Shown in pieces: positions 7,967 to 17,531 of a stretch of DNA of 64,000 nt (its first letter is position 1; every line of letters starts with the position of its first letter). A model generated the notes under the pieces. That model saw nothing but the letters and a program-made list of their open reading frames with translations, made no database searches and was not told where the DNA came from. The position numbers and the translations under genes are program-made. Source of the DNA: JANYCO01 sp035535995 (GTDB taxonomy: Bacteria > Bacteroidota > Bacteroidia > Cytophagales > Cytophagaceae); contig DATLOZ010000012.1 in NCBI GenBank assembly GCA_035535995.1, positions 1 to 64,000 of the forward strand, given 5' to 3'.

Positions 7967-8458
7967 TTATTGTTCGTTTCCCTCAAAGTCCAAATTTCCT
8001 ATCATAAATAAACCATCTTCCGAAATTTGTATATCTCCAGATAGCTGTTTTTTATAAATATCTTGAGAAATTTGGATTATGCGTTTTACTTCGTGCGACA
8101 ATCTAGAATCTTCTTGCCATGTTCTTGTTGTTTTGAGGCCACCAGCTCCCATAATTAAAATTAACTGACTATACCTAATGCAATAACATCTCAATTTTTT
8201 TTCAGGATTGTCATATAAAGCACATACAAGATCTCCTGGCTTTCCTTCATTATGCTTAAAAAATTGCTCACGTGCACCAAATTTTTCTCCTATTGCTTTT
8301 GTCCTTAAAAGAATATCTTCTATTTCATTCCTATATAATTCAAGATTTTCTTGAATAAATTTTTCAAATAATGTTTTATTGTCCCCTTCTATTAAAACGG
8401 AATATATAGTGGTCTTCCTTCCTGAAAGTTCATTTATTTTTACAATTTTATAATTCAC
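7967..8458 (-). CDS. HigB/RelE-like toxin candidate
   Basis: The 163-residue protein has the order seen in RelE/HigB ribosome-dependent endoribonucleases. A helical N-terminal half is followed by FFKHNEGKPGDLVCALYD, then strands KLRCYCIRYSQLILIMGAGG, then LKTTRTWQED and a helix rich in Lys/Arg. It is longer than usual for the family (about 90-120) because of N- and C-terminal additions. It is first in the three-gene operon, in the toxin position of HigBA systems. Catalytic residues cannot be assigned with confidence. Its base composition is clearly more AT-rich than the neighbouring sprA, which fits acquisition by transfer. Confidence 0.6.
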   Translation of the reverse strand: MNYKIVKINELSGRKTTIYSVLIEGDNKTLFEKFIQENLELYRNEIEDILLRTKAIGEKFGAREQFFKHNEGKPGDLVCALYDNPEKKLRCYCIRYSQLILIMGAGGLKTTRTWQEDSRLSHEVKRIIQISQDIYKKQLSGDIQISEDGLFMIGNLDFEGNEQ

Positions 8459-8497
8459 TATCTTTAAACAACTAAACGAAAAAATGAGTGTAAATGA

Positions 8498-8580
8498 TTC
8501 ACTTATAAGTGAAATACTTAAAGCAAAAATAAGAAAAAAGCCCCATAATTCAATATAAATTTCACTTATAAGTAAAATTT
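8498..8580 (-). promoter_or_regulatory. Promoter of the toxin-antitoxin-chaperone operon bracketed by two operators
   Basis: A minus-strand promoter reads TTG (8553-8551), 19 bases, TATTTTTG (8531-8524), matching the Bacteroidota consensus. Operator 1 is the perfect palindrome TTCACTTATAAGTGAA (8498-8513), about at the transcription start. Operator 2 (8557-8580) repeats the core CACTTATAAGT in a 24-base palindrome with one mismatched pair, just upstream of the -33 element. Their centres are 63 bases apart, about six helical turns. Autorepression by the HigA-like protein is inferred. Confidence 0.7.
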
Positions 8581-8654
8581 TGCCAATAGCATTGATTGAA
8601 AAATAATTTTAGTATATTAAAAAAAATGAAAGGATGTATTTGTCCATCATCAAA

Positions 8655-11600
8655 TTAAGAGAGTGTGAACCGGATTTGCAAACCGACAGAGGTTGTGTTC
8701 CGCTTGAATGAACTCGACAATCGTGGCACTGCCCGGGTATGCTCTACGTAGAACATCATCGTCACACGCTGTGATACGGCATAGGAGATGGTTGGCTTGG
8801 CCTGGAAGTTCAGGTTACCTGCAGTGATCGTAGAACCTTGATCAAGCTTGCGCTGGTAGGATCTGGTATCTCGCACCGTTACGTTGAGCTGCATGTTTAG
8901 CTCGTTTTTCAATACGGTTGATCTTCCCTGGAATTTCGGAAGTTTCACGCCGGATTTGATATAGCTTATCCCAAACACAATATCTTGGTTGATGTCTTCA
9001 CGCAGCTGTGCGTTGGAAAGCGAGAGCGCTAGATTTCGTCCGCGTTTGTATTCAATTTTGTATGTTACTTTTCCTTTAGATTTTAAATTGATCCCGATCA
9101 AAGGTCCGAACTGCTCCCGGATACTCACGTCTGCAAAGGTGTACAGCGGTACGATCACTCCGTCTTTATTTACTGAGTCTCCCGCAATACCATTCCGCTC
9201 AGGCTGGAAAGTAGGAAGAATAAACCCTTCTCCATAGATCAGCGAAGATTGATAAGCTCCTACTGCATAAGCAGAAGTATAGCCGTGTGTAAGCATGACG
9301 GAAGAAAATTTCGACTGAAAAAATTTAACCCTGGAAAGCCCGGAATACGTAAGGTTCCAGTTCGGCAATGGTATTTTCGGGAAACTGGTAAGCGCTTGTT
9401 TATGTGCATCGCGCCCTGAGTATGCCGCCAGGAATGCGGGCACCAGCACATCCTGTGAATTTCGGATATAGCCGGTACGATTGATCCTGCCTAGAATGAT
9501 ATCCCTGTTTTTTGAAAACTCATCGAATGTTTTATTAAAATTATCCGGCCCGGAAGTTTTGATAAACGCCGTGAGAATCGTGATGTAGGAAATGCTGTAA
9601 TTACCCGTTCGCGAAGGGCTGTAGGAATGATACTGCTGCGTGGCCATATTCGTATCCTGGTCTACCCTGAACACTTCCTGATACGTAGATCCTTTTGTTT
9701 TTTTGATATCGAGCTGTAGCTTAAAATCACGGAAAGGTTCTACCGTTGTTTTCGCTGTGAAGTTATTGTTGTGTACCTGCATGTACGGAGCCGTAAGCGA
9801 GCTTTCTCTTGTCATCCATCCCCTACTGGCTGCGGTCTTGCGGAACTGTGGATCTTGTGAGCCTAATACAAAGGGAAGAATATCTCCCATATGTGAAGTC
9901 TGATCGTAATCTCCGCGCGCATCTATCCCCACGTAGGTAGGCGTAGGCATGTAGCCAGGCAAGGTAGTAGACCTTGTGATGCCATAAGTAAAGTTGACAC
10001 TACGCACGAGCATGATCGCGCGTAGCGAGGCTTTCAGCGCTTTCATCTCCGGTTTCTTTTTTACGTTGGTAGTATCGGCAGTTCCTGGCTTGGCTGCGGG
10101 GTTCATCTTTTTACCCGGGGGTGGCTTCGGCTCGGTCTTTGGGTTGTTGATCTCTTTAAGGAATTTGACTTTGTTGTAGAGCGTTTCCAGGTTGATCTTA
10201 CCATTGAAATTCACATCACCTTTATTGCTGACAAGGTTACCCAAATGGAGTGGGTTGCCTAGTGAGTCTCTCAGATTCACAGGCCCTGCCGTCCAGCTAT
10301 AACCTCCGGTGTATCCTACATCGGAATTGAGCCAGTTCAACATTGGAAATTTATCCAGTGGAAGTTTATAGGTAGCGTTCACACCCTGGTTAAATGCTTT
10401 CAAACGCCCGAAGTCAGAGAAATTTTTCCATATGGTATCTTTGTAGGCCTGGTCGCCGGGCGCTCTGTAAGGCTCGTCTACAATGGCATTGGCGGTGGCA
10501 GTATAGTTGAGGTTAATACTTTTCGTAATATTCCAAGGCAAGGCATAGGTACGCGTAAGCATGAATGATTTTTCATACAACGGTGTTTGCGCCGGAGAGA
10601 ACGGGCCCGACTCGTAGTATTCTGTTTTTATAATTTTCCGATCCAAATCATTCCGGAAGGTGAACGAAGAAGGAATAGGATTAAAATTGATATCCTTGAC
10701 GAGCCGCATATATTTGGACTTCGTAAACTTCGACTTCTTGAAAGGCTCTATATTCAAGGGCTTGAAAGGATGTGTGTATTCCACGGCTGCTTTATAAAAT
10801 TTTGCCGTATAATCGTGGATCTCAAAAGAAGTACGATGGATCTCATTATAGCCTACTGTAAACGTGAGGTTGGTGATATCATAAAAATGATTCTTCGCGT
10901 CTTTTTTTGTTTTTACTTTTTTAAAGTTTGTAAAGTTGATGGCCCGCCTGGTGGTGATGTCGCGTACAAGTTTTTTCAGAGAGTCCTGTTCTTGCTTGGT
11001 ATACTTATTCATTTTCACATCGGGGTCGAGCGGGTTGTATTGCGGAGAGATGATCGTTCGATCGAAGCTTAAGTACATAGGCAGTACGATCCCTACTTTT
11101 TCGGGAATAAATTTCTGCATAAGGAAATTCCCTGAAGCTCCGTAGTCGAGCGTGTTGGCGAGCTGTCGCTGCGAGATCCGCTGGTCGAGTCCGCCGAAAC
11201 CGACGGTGGTATATTTAAACGATCCGGTTACGTTTCCGAGATCGGCGAGTTTTGCATTCACTTTTGCTGTAGCAGCCCAGGAGGATTGAGTTATGAAATC
11301 CGTTACCCTCAATTCATCTGCCCAGATAGTGGCCGACTTCTGGCTGACATCGGCAGAACTACCGGTAAGACTATTCACCGCGGGGTTTCGCAAACCGATC
11401 ATCGCCACCACAGTGGTACTAAGATCGGGGTTACCGACGACGTTGATTATTTTTCCATTAATGGTTTTGGAATAAGGCGTAGTCTTATTCGAGGTAGCCC
11501 GGTCGCGGGCAAGTTTTACATTGATGATATCATCGATCTGCATTTGAATTGTGTTCTCGGGTCGCCACACTTCAAAAGGATCGGGATCATTGGGCGCACT

Positions 11601-14600
11601 AAAGTAGAGCGGTACTTCGATCTCGTAATAATTTTCTGTGAAGTCAGTACCCAAACGAAGGAATGCGTTCATGTCACCATTCGCAGCCGGATTGCTTTGT
11701 GGCGTTTCTGCGTGGATGAACATATTGAGTTGTTTGTAGTTGAGCAAATTGTACGAAACGTTTTTGTAAGCCGCACGTGCATTGAGGTTGTCGAGGTCTG
11801 TGACCGTAAGGCGGAGCGACTGTTCGTTTACCGCTCTCTGTGTGGCAGACACCGGATCCTGGTCACGCGACATTCCCGGAGGCAGTGTGTAAGGCGAGGT
11901 TTGCGCGCTACCGGATTTGGAATTTTCTTCGATGTTCACTGTAGAGACCACAATCTGCGCATCATCCGGCTCAGCCACCGTACCGAAGCCTTTTTGATTG
12001 ATGTCATCGGGCTGATAAATTCTCCATTGGTTGGCTACGAGTTGAAGTTGTGCAAAACGAAGTACTACAGGTTTTGCAAATCCTGTCATGTACATACGAA
12101 TGAAACGAATGGTCTTGAATCCACTGATCGCGCCGATCGTTTTATCCGGCGTACGGATCGGCACGCGAAACTGGAGCCATTCTACCTGGTCTCCGTTGAT
12201 CGTGGTATCTACTTTTCCTACACAATAATTCTGACCGATCTTCATTGTGTTGTTTACGTTCACTTGGTATTCATAATACTCATCGAGTGTGCTGAGTGTA
12301 TTATCCTGGTTTAAGTCTTCGTTATCCGGAGTAGTGTAGTTGGAATTTGAGCTATTCACCGGAGAGTTTTTATCAATCCCGTTGAAAAATTTATAACGCT
12401 CGATGATCGAAGGTGATTCTCCGTCAAGATAATATCTAAAGTCATCAGCCGCCGGATCGGGCCGTCCTTGAAGAGAAGGCGGTACATTAGGAAGATTTTT
12501 TTCCCCGGTATTGTCCACTCCATCAAGTCCCACATCTTGCACGGCGCGTGCGGCGGTCTCGCTGCTGAAAGCATTGGTCAAAGGTTGCTGGTTACTTACC
12601 CTTCCCCACTCGGTATTACTCACGGTAGTTTCGTTGGCTACAGGCAATCCGTTTTCGTATTCAAGCCTGCTGTCTTTGAGTACATCTTCCGAAATACTTC
12701 CCAGGTTAAAAAATAATTGTCCCGTATTGGTCGGATCAAAAGGTACTCCTTCGATATCTGTGTTCTTGCTTGTACCGCCTTTGTTTACGTAAGGGTTGAG
12801 CATCCAGAATTCGATGTATTGAATGTTGGCGTTATCGAAGTCTACGTCGTTACGGATCTCGCGCATGATACCTCCCCAGTTCTGTGCAGGATTTGGAATG
12901 ATCTCTTTGTCTCCGTTGAAAGTTGTGGACGGGTTGTAGTTGTACGGACCACGATGATCAGGATAGTAGGCAAGATCGAGTGTAGTTTGGTTGAGCTGTA
13001 CTTGTGAACGTTGTAAGTTCGGAAAAACTTCTTGGGGAGAGATCTGTCTTTCAAAATGGTTTTGGATATCGTCCGGCAATCCTTTCGGTCGCTCGGAGCC
13101 GCTTCCCGGATACATAATATTGTCGATGTTGTACCATGAGATCAACGCTCTGTTGTAGCCATGCGAAAGGTCGCTGGCGTTGTAGCCTGTCATGCCTACC
13201 GGCACAGAAGAAAGGCGCCACTTTGTGGGGCTTCGCACAAAATCGTAAGGCGTTTCAGCTGCTTCAAAGTCATCGAGGAAAGCCGCACCATTGGCTCCGT
13301 TTTTATTCAGGGCTTTGTTGTGCCCCGGGATCAGCTGCGCCACTTCGGCCTGGCTTGTAATTACGGAAGGTACCTTTGTTTGCAGCAACGGAAGTTTGTC
13401 GATCACTTTCGTTAGAAACCTGGATTCTTTAGTGACATTCGCATCCAGTCCCCAGATGGTGTTGCTACTTGGTTCGTCTCCGATGTTTACCCTTGTGAGT
13501 GTTGGTCTTTCGTTTTGGTGCAACAACGTACCACCGATGTTGATGTCTTTGTTTATACGATAGTCAAGTCGTGTACCATAAAAAGATTTTTGTCTTACGT
13601 TAAACAAATCCTGCTTTTCATAACTGATCTTGATCTCCTGGCCTGAAGCGAGAATTCCATCATTAAGAATTTTTACTTTACCCTGACTGTAATCTACGGT
13701 ATAGTCTGTTCCTTCCACCAGCGTTCTACTTCCTGCTGTCACCTTCACCGAGCCGGGCGCCAGGTTGATCGCACCTTGCAGCGGGATCTCATTGGAAGAG
13801 CTTGACTGGAATCTACCTTTGATATAATATTTACTCTTCGCCGCAATCTGGCTTGCATCACTTTTGGTGGAGTCGTACAATTCGAAGAAAACATATTTAT
13901 TGATCAGGTCGGCTTCGCTGGTGGGGTTGAATTGTTTTTGAAGATTATTTCCGAAAGGTTCCAAGACAGGAAAAATGATCCGCCCGTTTTTAGAGTCGAC
14001 GGTCACACCTTCTACAAAGTCCATGTTCCCATCGGGGTAAGGGTCTCCGTTGAGGTTAAGCTGGTCAGCGCCGGAGAGACGGATGATCGGAACGTTCTTC
14101 GTGTTTTGCCCTTCCTGCAAGTTTGGAATATCTGCGCCGGAAATATCGTCGCGGTAGATAACACGCAGTTGAAAATTGTCTTTCGAAATTTGAGTAGACC
14201 CCAATGCATAAATGTTTTTCATCATCAGGGGCCAGCTGTTCAGGCGGGTTTTGATGCTGGAAGGTTTCAGGAGTTTTAAGATCAACGCCGTGGTGCTATC
14301 AAGGTTTTGAATTGTACCGGATGCATCACCGACAGTGTGGGTTTGGCCCTGGTAAGAATATTGGTATGCTACGGCGAGTACTTCGTACGAACGAAGCGGC
14401 GTCACCAGAGAGATATAACCGAGATCAGGGTTGAAGACAAATTCTTCCGGCTTCAGCTTACGTGCATTGTTCAGCACTTCAAACTCCGTTCCTTTCTGTT
14501 TATCCGCCGAAATCACATCCGACATGGAGATTGGATTTTTTACAACGTCTTTATATGCATCGTAAATGTTGTTGGTACGGTTGTCGTTGGTGTTTAGTGT

Positions 14601-15779
14601 AGGGTTGAATGTAAGCGTTTTGTTATACGCATTAGGCTCTGTTTCCGCAAGATCGAGGAACGCCGCGATGTCACGGGTGTTCGTAGTAGTGTTGTTGCTG
14701 TTGGTGATGTAAACATCTACGGCAGTTACTTTCACGCCTGAAGTTACGATCGGTAGGTTTTTCAAACTTTTCTCATAATTCTCGCGGAAAAAATGGCCTA
14801 AGAAAAAGTGTCGGTAGTCATCGTACTGATCGCCTTTGATCTCAAAGGTACGGCTGGTTGAACCACCCTGCGCGGTGACGGATTCTGTCTTCCCTCTTTG
14901 CGTAGCGAGTACCGAGGTCATGGTCATTCTTCCGAACTGCATTTTAGTTTTTACTCCAAAGAGGTTTTGCGCACCCGAGATCAGTGAACTGTTGACAGGC
15001 ATTGTCACCTGTCCTACCTCGATCTTCTGCAGGATGTCGTGTTCATATCCCTGGTAGTCGATCTTAAAATTATTTTGAAATTCAAAAGTAGCTTTGGTAT
15101 CCCAGTTTACGGTAAGTTTTAGTTTCTCTCCGATCTTACCGACAATGTTCATCTGAATAGTATTGTCGAAATCAAAACTTCCCTGCTTCTGCTGACGCTT
15201 TGGTACTTGCGGGTTGTAGGTGTGCTGGTGTTTGTAGCCGAAGTCCAGCGTTACAAGTCCGTTTGGTTTGATGTCCACGAAGTCGCTACCAAATGGCCCT
15301 TCCAATCCTTTCACTGGAATTTTCAGTGAAAGCGGACCAGCTTTAGGATCTTTCCTTGCGCGCAATCCGGAAGAGTCGCCGGATTTATTTTGCCAGTAAT
15401 TCCGGATCATTTTTTTCTGCTGGTACTTCATGTACTCTTCGTAGCTCATGTAAGTAGGCGGGCGGTATTCTTCGTCTCCTACTTTTTCTTCGATGGTAAA
15501 ATATCTTCCCGAGGTATCCAGCTCTACATCTGTCTGCACGTTGGAAGGTTTATCGAGCATCATCGGTGATTCCGATTCAGGATTGGAAAACTGATCACCT
15601 TCCCGATCTTTTTCATGGTAGGTAGGTTTGGTACTTTTCTTCTTGGTACTGTCTTCCGGAGTGTCGGTATCGTCGATAAAATAAAAAGTATCATCCTTCG
15701 GTCCTGCCAGAGATAGCAAGCCATAGCAAAAGAAACAGACTCCCAGAAGAGCTAATATATTTGGTCTAAGATTTCGCAA
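8655..15779 (-). CDS. sprA: SprA, outer-membrane translocon of the type IX secretion system
   Basis: At 2374 residues this has the size and sequence of SprA, the giant beta-barrel that forms the protein-conducting channel of the type IX system and is needed for gliding. It has a signal peptide (to about residue 26), an N-terminal region rich in Asp/Glu/Lys, and long runs of amphipathic strands (for example KVTAGSRTLVEGTDYTVDYS and KLKLTVNWDTKATFEFQNNF). It ends in SVGLQIRFTLS, a typical outer-membrane C-terminal strand. It follows ruvA with a 79-base gap, a common order in the phylum. GldH and PorZ in this window belong to the same machinery. No frameshift is seen. Confidence 0.95.
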   Translation of the reverse strand: MRNLRPNILALLGVCFFCYGLLSLAGPKDDTFYFIDDTDTPEDSTKKKSTKPTYHEKDREGDQFSNPESESPMMLDKPSNVQTDVELDTSGRYFTIEEKVGDEEYRPPTYMSYEEYMKYQQKKMIRNYWQNKSGDSSGLRARKDPKAGPLSLKIPVKGLEGPFGSDFVDIKPNGLVTLDFGYKHQHTYNPQVPKRQQKQGSFDFDNTIQMNIVGKIGEKLKLTVNWDTKATFEFQNNFKIDYQGYEHDILQKIEVGQVTMPVNSSLISGAQNLFGVKTKMQFGRMTMTSVLATQRGKTESVTAQGGSTSRTFEIKGDQYDDYRHFFLGHFFRENYEKSLKNLPIVTSGVKVTAVDVYITNSNNTTTNTRDIAAFLDLAETEPNAYNKTLTFNPTLNTNDNRTNNIYDAYKDVVKNPISMSDVISADKQKGTEFEVLNNARKLKPEEFVFNPDLGYISLVTPLRSYEVLAVAYQYSYQGQTHTVGDASGTIQNLDSTTALILKLLKPSSIKTRLNSWPLMMKNIYALGSTQISKDNFQLRVIYRDDISGADIPNLQEGQNTKNVPIIRLSGADQLNLNGDPYPDGNMDFVEGVTVDSKNGRIIFPVLEPFGNNLQKQFNPTSEADLINKYVFFELYDSTKSDASQIAAKSKYYIKGRFQSSSSNEIPLQGAINLAPGSVKVTAGSRTLVEGTDYTVDYSQGKVKILNDGILASGQEIKISYEKQDLFNVRQKSFYGTRLDYRINKDINIGGTLLHQNERPTLTRVNIGDEPSSNTIWGLDANVTKESRFLTKVIDKLPLLQTKVPSVITSQAEVAQLIPGHNKALNKNGANGAAFLDDFEAAETPYDFVRSPTKWRLSSVPVGMTGYNASDLSHGYNRALISWYNIDNIMYPGSGSERPKGLPDDIQNHFERQISPQEVFPNLQRSQVQLNQTTLDLAYYPDHRGPYNYNPSTTFNGDKEIIPNPAQNWGGIMREIRNDVDFDNANIQYIEFWMLNPYVNKGGTSKNTDIEGVPFDPTNTGQLFFNLGSISEDVLKDSRLEYENGLPVANETTVSNTEWGRVSNQQPLTNAFSSETAARAVQDVGLDGVDNTGEKNLPNVPPSLQGRPDPAADDFRYYLDGESPSIIERYKFFNGIDKNSPVNSSNSNYTTPDNEDLNQDNTLSTLDEYYEYQVNVNNTMKIGQNYCVGKVDTTINGDQVEWLQFRVPIRTPDKTIGAISGFKTIRFIRMYMTGFAKPVVLRFAQLQLVANQWRIYQPDDINQKGFGTVAEPDDAQIVVSTVNIEENSKSGSAQTSPYTLPPGMSRDQDPVSATQRAVNEQSLRLTVTDLDNLNARAAYKNVSYNLLNYKQLNMFIHAETPQSNPAANGDMNAFLRLGTDFTENYYEIEVPLYFSAPNDPDPFEVWRPENTIQMQIDDIINVKLARDRATSNKTTPYSKTINGKIINVVGNPDLSTTVVAMIGLRNPAVNSLTGSSADVSQKSATIWADELRVTDFITQSSWAATAKVNAKLADLGNVTGSFKYTTVGFGGLDQRISQRQLANTLDYGASGNFLMQKFIPEKVGIVLPMYLSFDRTIISPQYNPLDPDVKMNKYTKQEQDSLKKLVRDITTRRAINFTNFKKVKTKKDAKNHFYDITNLTFTVGYNEIHRTSFEIHDYTAKFYKAAVEYTHPFKPLNIEPFKKSKFTKSKYMRLVKDINFNPIPSSFTFRNDLDRKIIKTEYYESGPFSPAQTPLYEKSFMLTRTYALPWNITKSINLNYTATANAIVDEPYRAPGDQAYKDTIWKNFSDFGRLKAFNQGVNATYKLPLDKFPMLNWLNSDVGYTGGYSWTAGPVNLRDSLGNPLHLGNLVSNKGDVNFNGKINLETLYNKVKFLKEINNPKTEPKPPPGKKMNPAAKPGTADTTNVKKKPEMKALKASLRAIMLVRSVNFTYGITRSTTLPGYMPTPTYVGIDARGDYDQTSHMGDILPFVLGSQDPQFRKTAASRGWMTRESSLTAPYMQVHNNNFTAKTTVEPFRDFKLQLDIKKTKGSTYQEVFRVDQDTNMATQQYHSYSPSRTGNYSISYITILTAFIKTSGPDNFNKTFDEFSKNRDIILGRINRTGYIRNSQDVLVPAFLAAYSGRDAHKQALTSFPKIPLPNWNLTYSGLSRVKFFQSKFSSVMLTHGYTSAYAVGAYQSSLIYGEGFILPTFQPERNGIAGDSVNKDGVIVPLYTFADVSIREQFGPLIGINLKSKGKVTYKIEYKRGRNLALSLSNAQLREDINQDIVFGISYIKSGVKLPKFQGRSTVLKNELNMQLNVTVRDTRSYQRKLDQGSTITAGNLNFQAKPTISYAVSQRVTMMFYVEHTRAVPRLSSSFKRNTTSVGLQIRFTLS

Positions 15780-15858
15780 CTACTTTAGATTAAATATTAG
15801 CCGGTCTTCTCTGTTATTCGTACTGCCAAGATGTTTATTAATTTCATTTCGTAAAAAA

Positions 15859-16452
15859 TCACGACATTTTTAGCGCAAGTTTTATTAGTTGTTCGAGTGA
15901 AATAGCATCGCCCTCTTTCTTTAGGATTGAATCGAGGTTTTTTTCTGCTGTGTTTCTGGCTATTCCAAGCGTTACCAATGCTGATAACGCTTCGTTCCGC
16001 TTCGTATTGTGTACGTATGTAGAAGGTTGATTTTCAGATAATAAAACATCCTTTTTCATCTTATCCTTAAGCTCCAGAATCACTCGCTGAGCTGTTTTGG
16101 CTCCTATCCCTTTGATCCCTTGTATGGTGCGGATATCTTCGGAAGCAATTGCCTGCTGTACGCCGGCTGCATCCATGGAGGAAAGCATGACCATAGCAGT
16201 ACCCGGACCAATGCCAGAAACGGAGATCAGTTCCTGAAAAACTTTTTTCTCCGTGATCTCATAAAATCCGAAAAGTGTATGGGCGTCTTCTTTGATCTGG
16301 AGATGTGTATGCAGCTTGCATTTACCTGAAAGATCTTTGATGGCCGAAAAAGTGTTGAGTGAAATTCGGATGTGATAGCCTACTCCGGCTGTTTCCAGAA
16401 TAGCGTGGGTAGGTTCCTTATGCGTAAGTTCCCCTTCTATATATGCAATCAT
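15859..16452 (-). CDS. ruvA: Holliday junction branch migration protein RuvA
   Basis: The 197-residue protein shows the N-terminal OB domain (MIAYIEGELTHKEPTHAILE), the acidic-pin helix-hairpin-helix pair (ISVSGIGPGTAMVMLS and IQGIKGIGAKTAQRVILEL) and the C-terminal domain III that regulates RuvB (KRNEALSALVTLGIARNTAEK onward). RuvA tetramers hold the junction while RuvB drives branch migration. Length is normal for the family. It is transcribed toward sprA. Confidence 0.95.
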   Translation of the reverse strand: MIAYIEGELTHKEPTHAILETAGVGYHIRISLNTFSAIKDLSGKCKLHTHLQIKEDAHTLFGFYEITEKKVFQELISVSGIGPGTAMVMLSSMDAAGVQQAIASEDIRTIQGIKGIGAKTAQRVILELKDKMKKDVLLSENQPSTYVHNTKRNEALSALVTLGIARNTAEKNLDSILKKEGDAISLEQLIKLALKMS

Positions 16453-16526
16453 TCTTACAGGTGAGTTTGTTTGATAGTAACGTAACCTGTAAAAATAGCT
16501 GATTTTTATCGAAAAATATATTATTC

Positions 16527-16623
16527 AGTTATGAATGTTGAGTTATGAATTATAAGTGATTTAAGGATTAACATGATTTTTCCAATTCATAATTCATAAC
16601 TCATAACTCAACATTCACAACTT
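16527..16623. repeat. Palindromic intergenic repeat, family A copy 2
   Basis: The phrase AGTTATGAATGTTGAGTTAT and its complement form arms at about 16527-16555 and 16584-16623. The right end (AACTTAAA) supplies the TAA stop of the membrane-protein gene on the minus strand, as family A does at 137-139. Confidence 0.8.
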
Positions 16624-17416
16624 AAAATTTCCCTTCTTCCGCTTCAGTATTGATGTCTCGCTGATGAGTGCCGAAGGAATCTATTTGCTGTTCGAATTGA
16701 TTGACGGAAGGTTTGAAGATGTCTTCGAAGGCCATCGTGATGGTTGCGTTGGTCCATGGGAGGAGCACAAACAAACCAAGGCCCAGAGTAATTACCGTAC
16801 CGATCATATAAATGATATAAAGCAAGATCAACATCCCCAGGATCGGGAAGAATTTTTTGAATACCACTCTACGGCTGGCTTCCATCGCTACCCATACGTT
16901 GTCGTTCAGCAATACCAATACCTGGAGGGAGAATACATAAAACACGAAGATCAGCATGATTGGGATGAAAAGCAGTAGCATCAACCAAATCCATTTTTCA
17001 GGATTAGGAATCGAACCTCCTTGGCCCAGCGCTGCAAGATTTTCATTGATGAATACGATTATGATCGGCGACATGCAGATCATGAACAACAGATAAATGA
17101 AGAGCGCCCACAAGATTATTGGTCCCGCTTTTTTAAAGCCTGAAAAAAAATCGCTGAATTCAAAATGCTCGTTGTTCCTGATCTTATGGATCGTAATGAT
17201 CGCACCTGCATGAAGTATCAATGCTACAAAGGGCAAAGCGATCGCTCCTATAAACGGAATGATGGCCAAACCAAACCAGATTAAAATACTCAACAATAAA
17301 ATTCCAATGAATCCGCCAGCAAATTTTTTATATACCTGGAATCCTTCGTCCATATACTTTCCAAGATTAAAAGAAATTGGTCTTTCGGCGATTGCGTATA
17401 GTTCTTCTTTTGTCAT
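16622..17416 (-). CDS. Multi-pass membrane protein of unknown function
   Basis: The 264-residue protein has a short cytoplasmic start (MTKEELYAIAERPISFNLGK) and then five to six hydrophobic helices between residues 30 and 230. A charged C-terminal tail follows (FEQQIDSFGTHQRDINTEAE). The overall pattern resembles uncharacterised families of the DUF975 or glycerophosphodiesterase-membrane-domain type, but no motif settles it. Nothing nearby indicates a substrate. Confidence 0.6.
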   Translation of the reverse strand: MTKEELYAIAERPISFNLGKYMDEGFQVYKKFAGGFIGILLLSILIWFGLAIIPFIGAIALPFVALILHAGAIITIHKIRNNEHFEFSDFFSGFKKAGPIILWALFIYLLFMICMSPIIIVFINENLAALGQGGSIPNPEKWIWLMLLLFIPIMLIFVFYVFSLQVLVLLNDNVWVAMEASRRVVFKKFFPILGMLILLYIIYMIGTVITLGLGLFVLLPWTNATITMAFEDIFKPSVNQFEQQIDSFGTHQRDINTEAEEGKF

Positions 17417-17531
17417 AGGGGAGAATATTTAGTTAAGATTGAAATTTTGATTATGTTTCTTCCTGTGTTCTTTGCGAACTTACTTCTTCGAATTAAACGT
17501 TTGCTATTCTCCGCAAAGAGTTCAAAGTATA

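Noticed and set aside
8655..15779. Many open frames opposite or across sprA
   Set aside because: Side effects of a long gene in a moderate-GC genome; none has a domain or a promoter.
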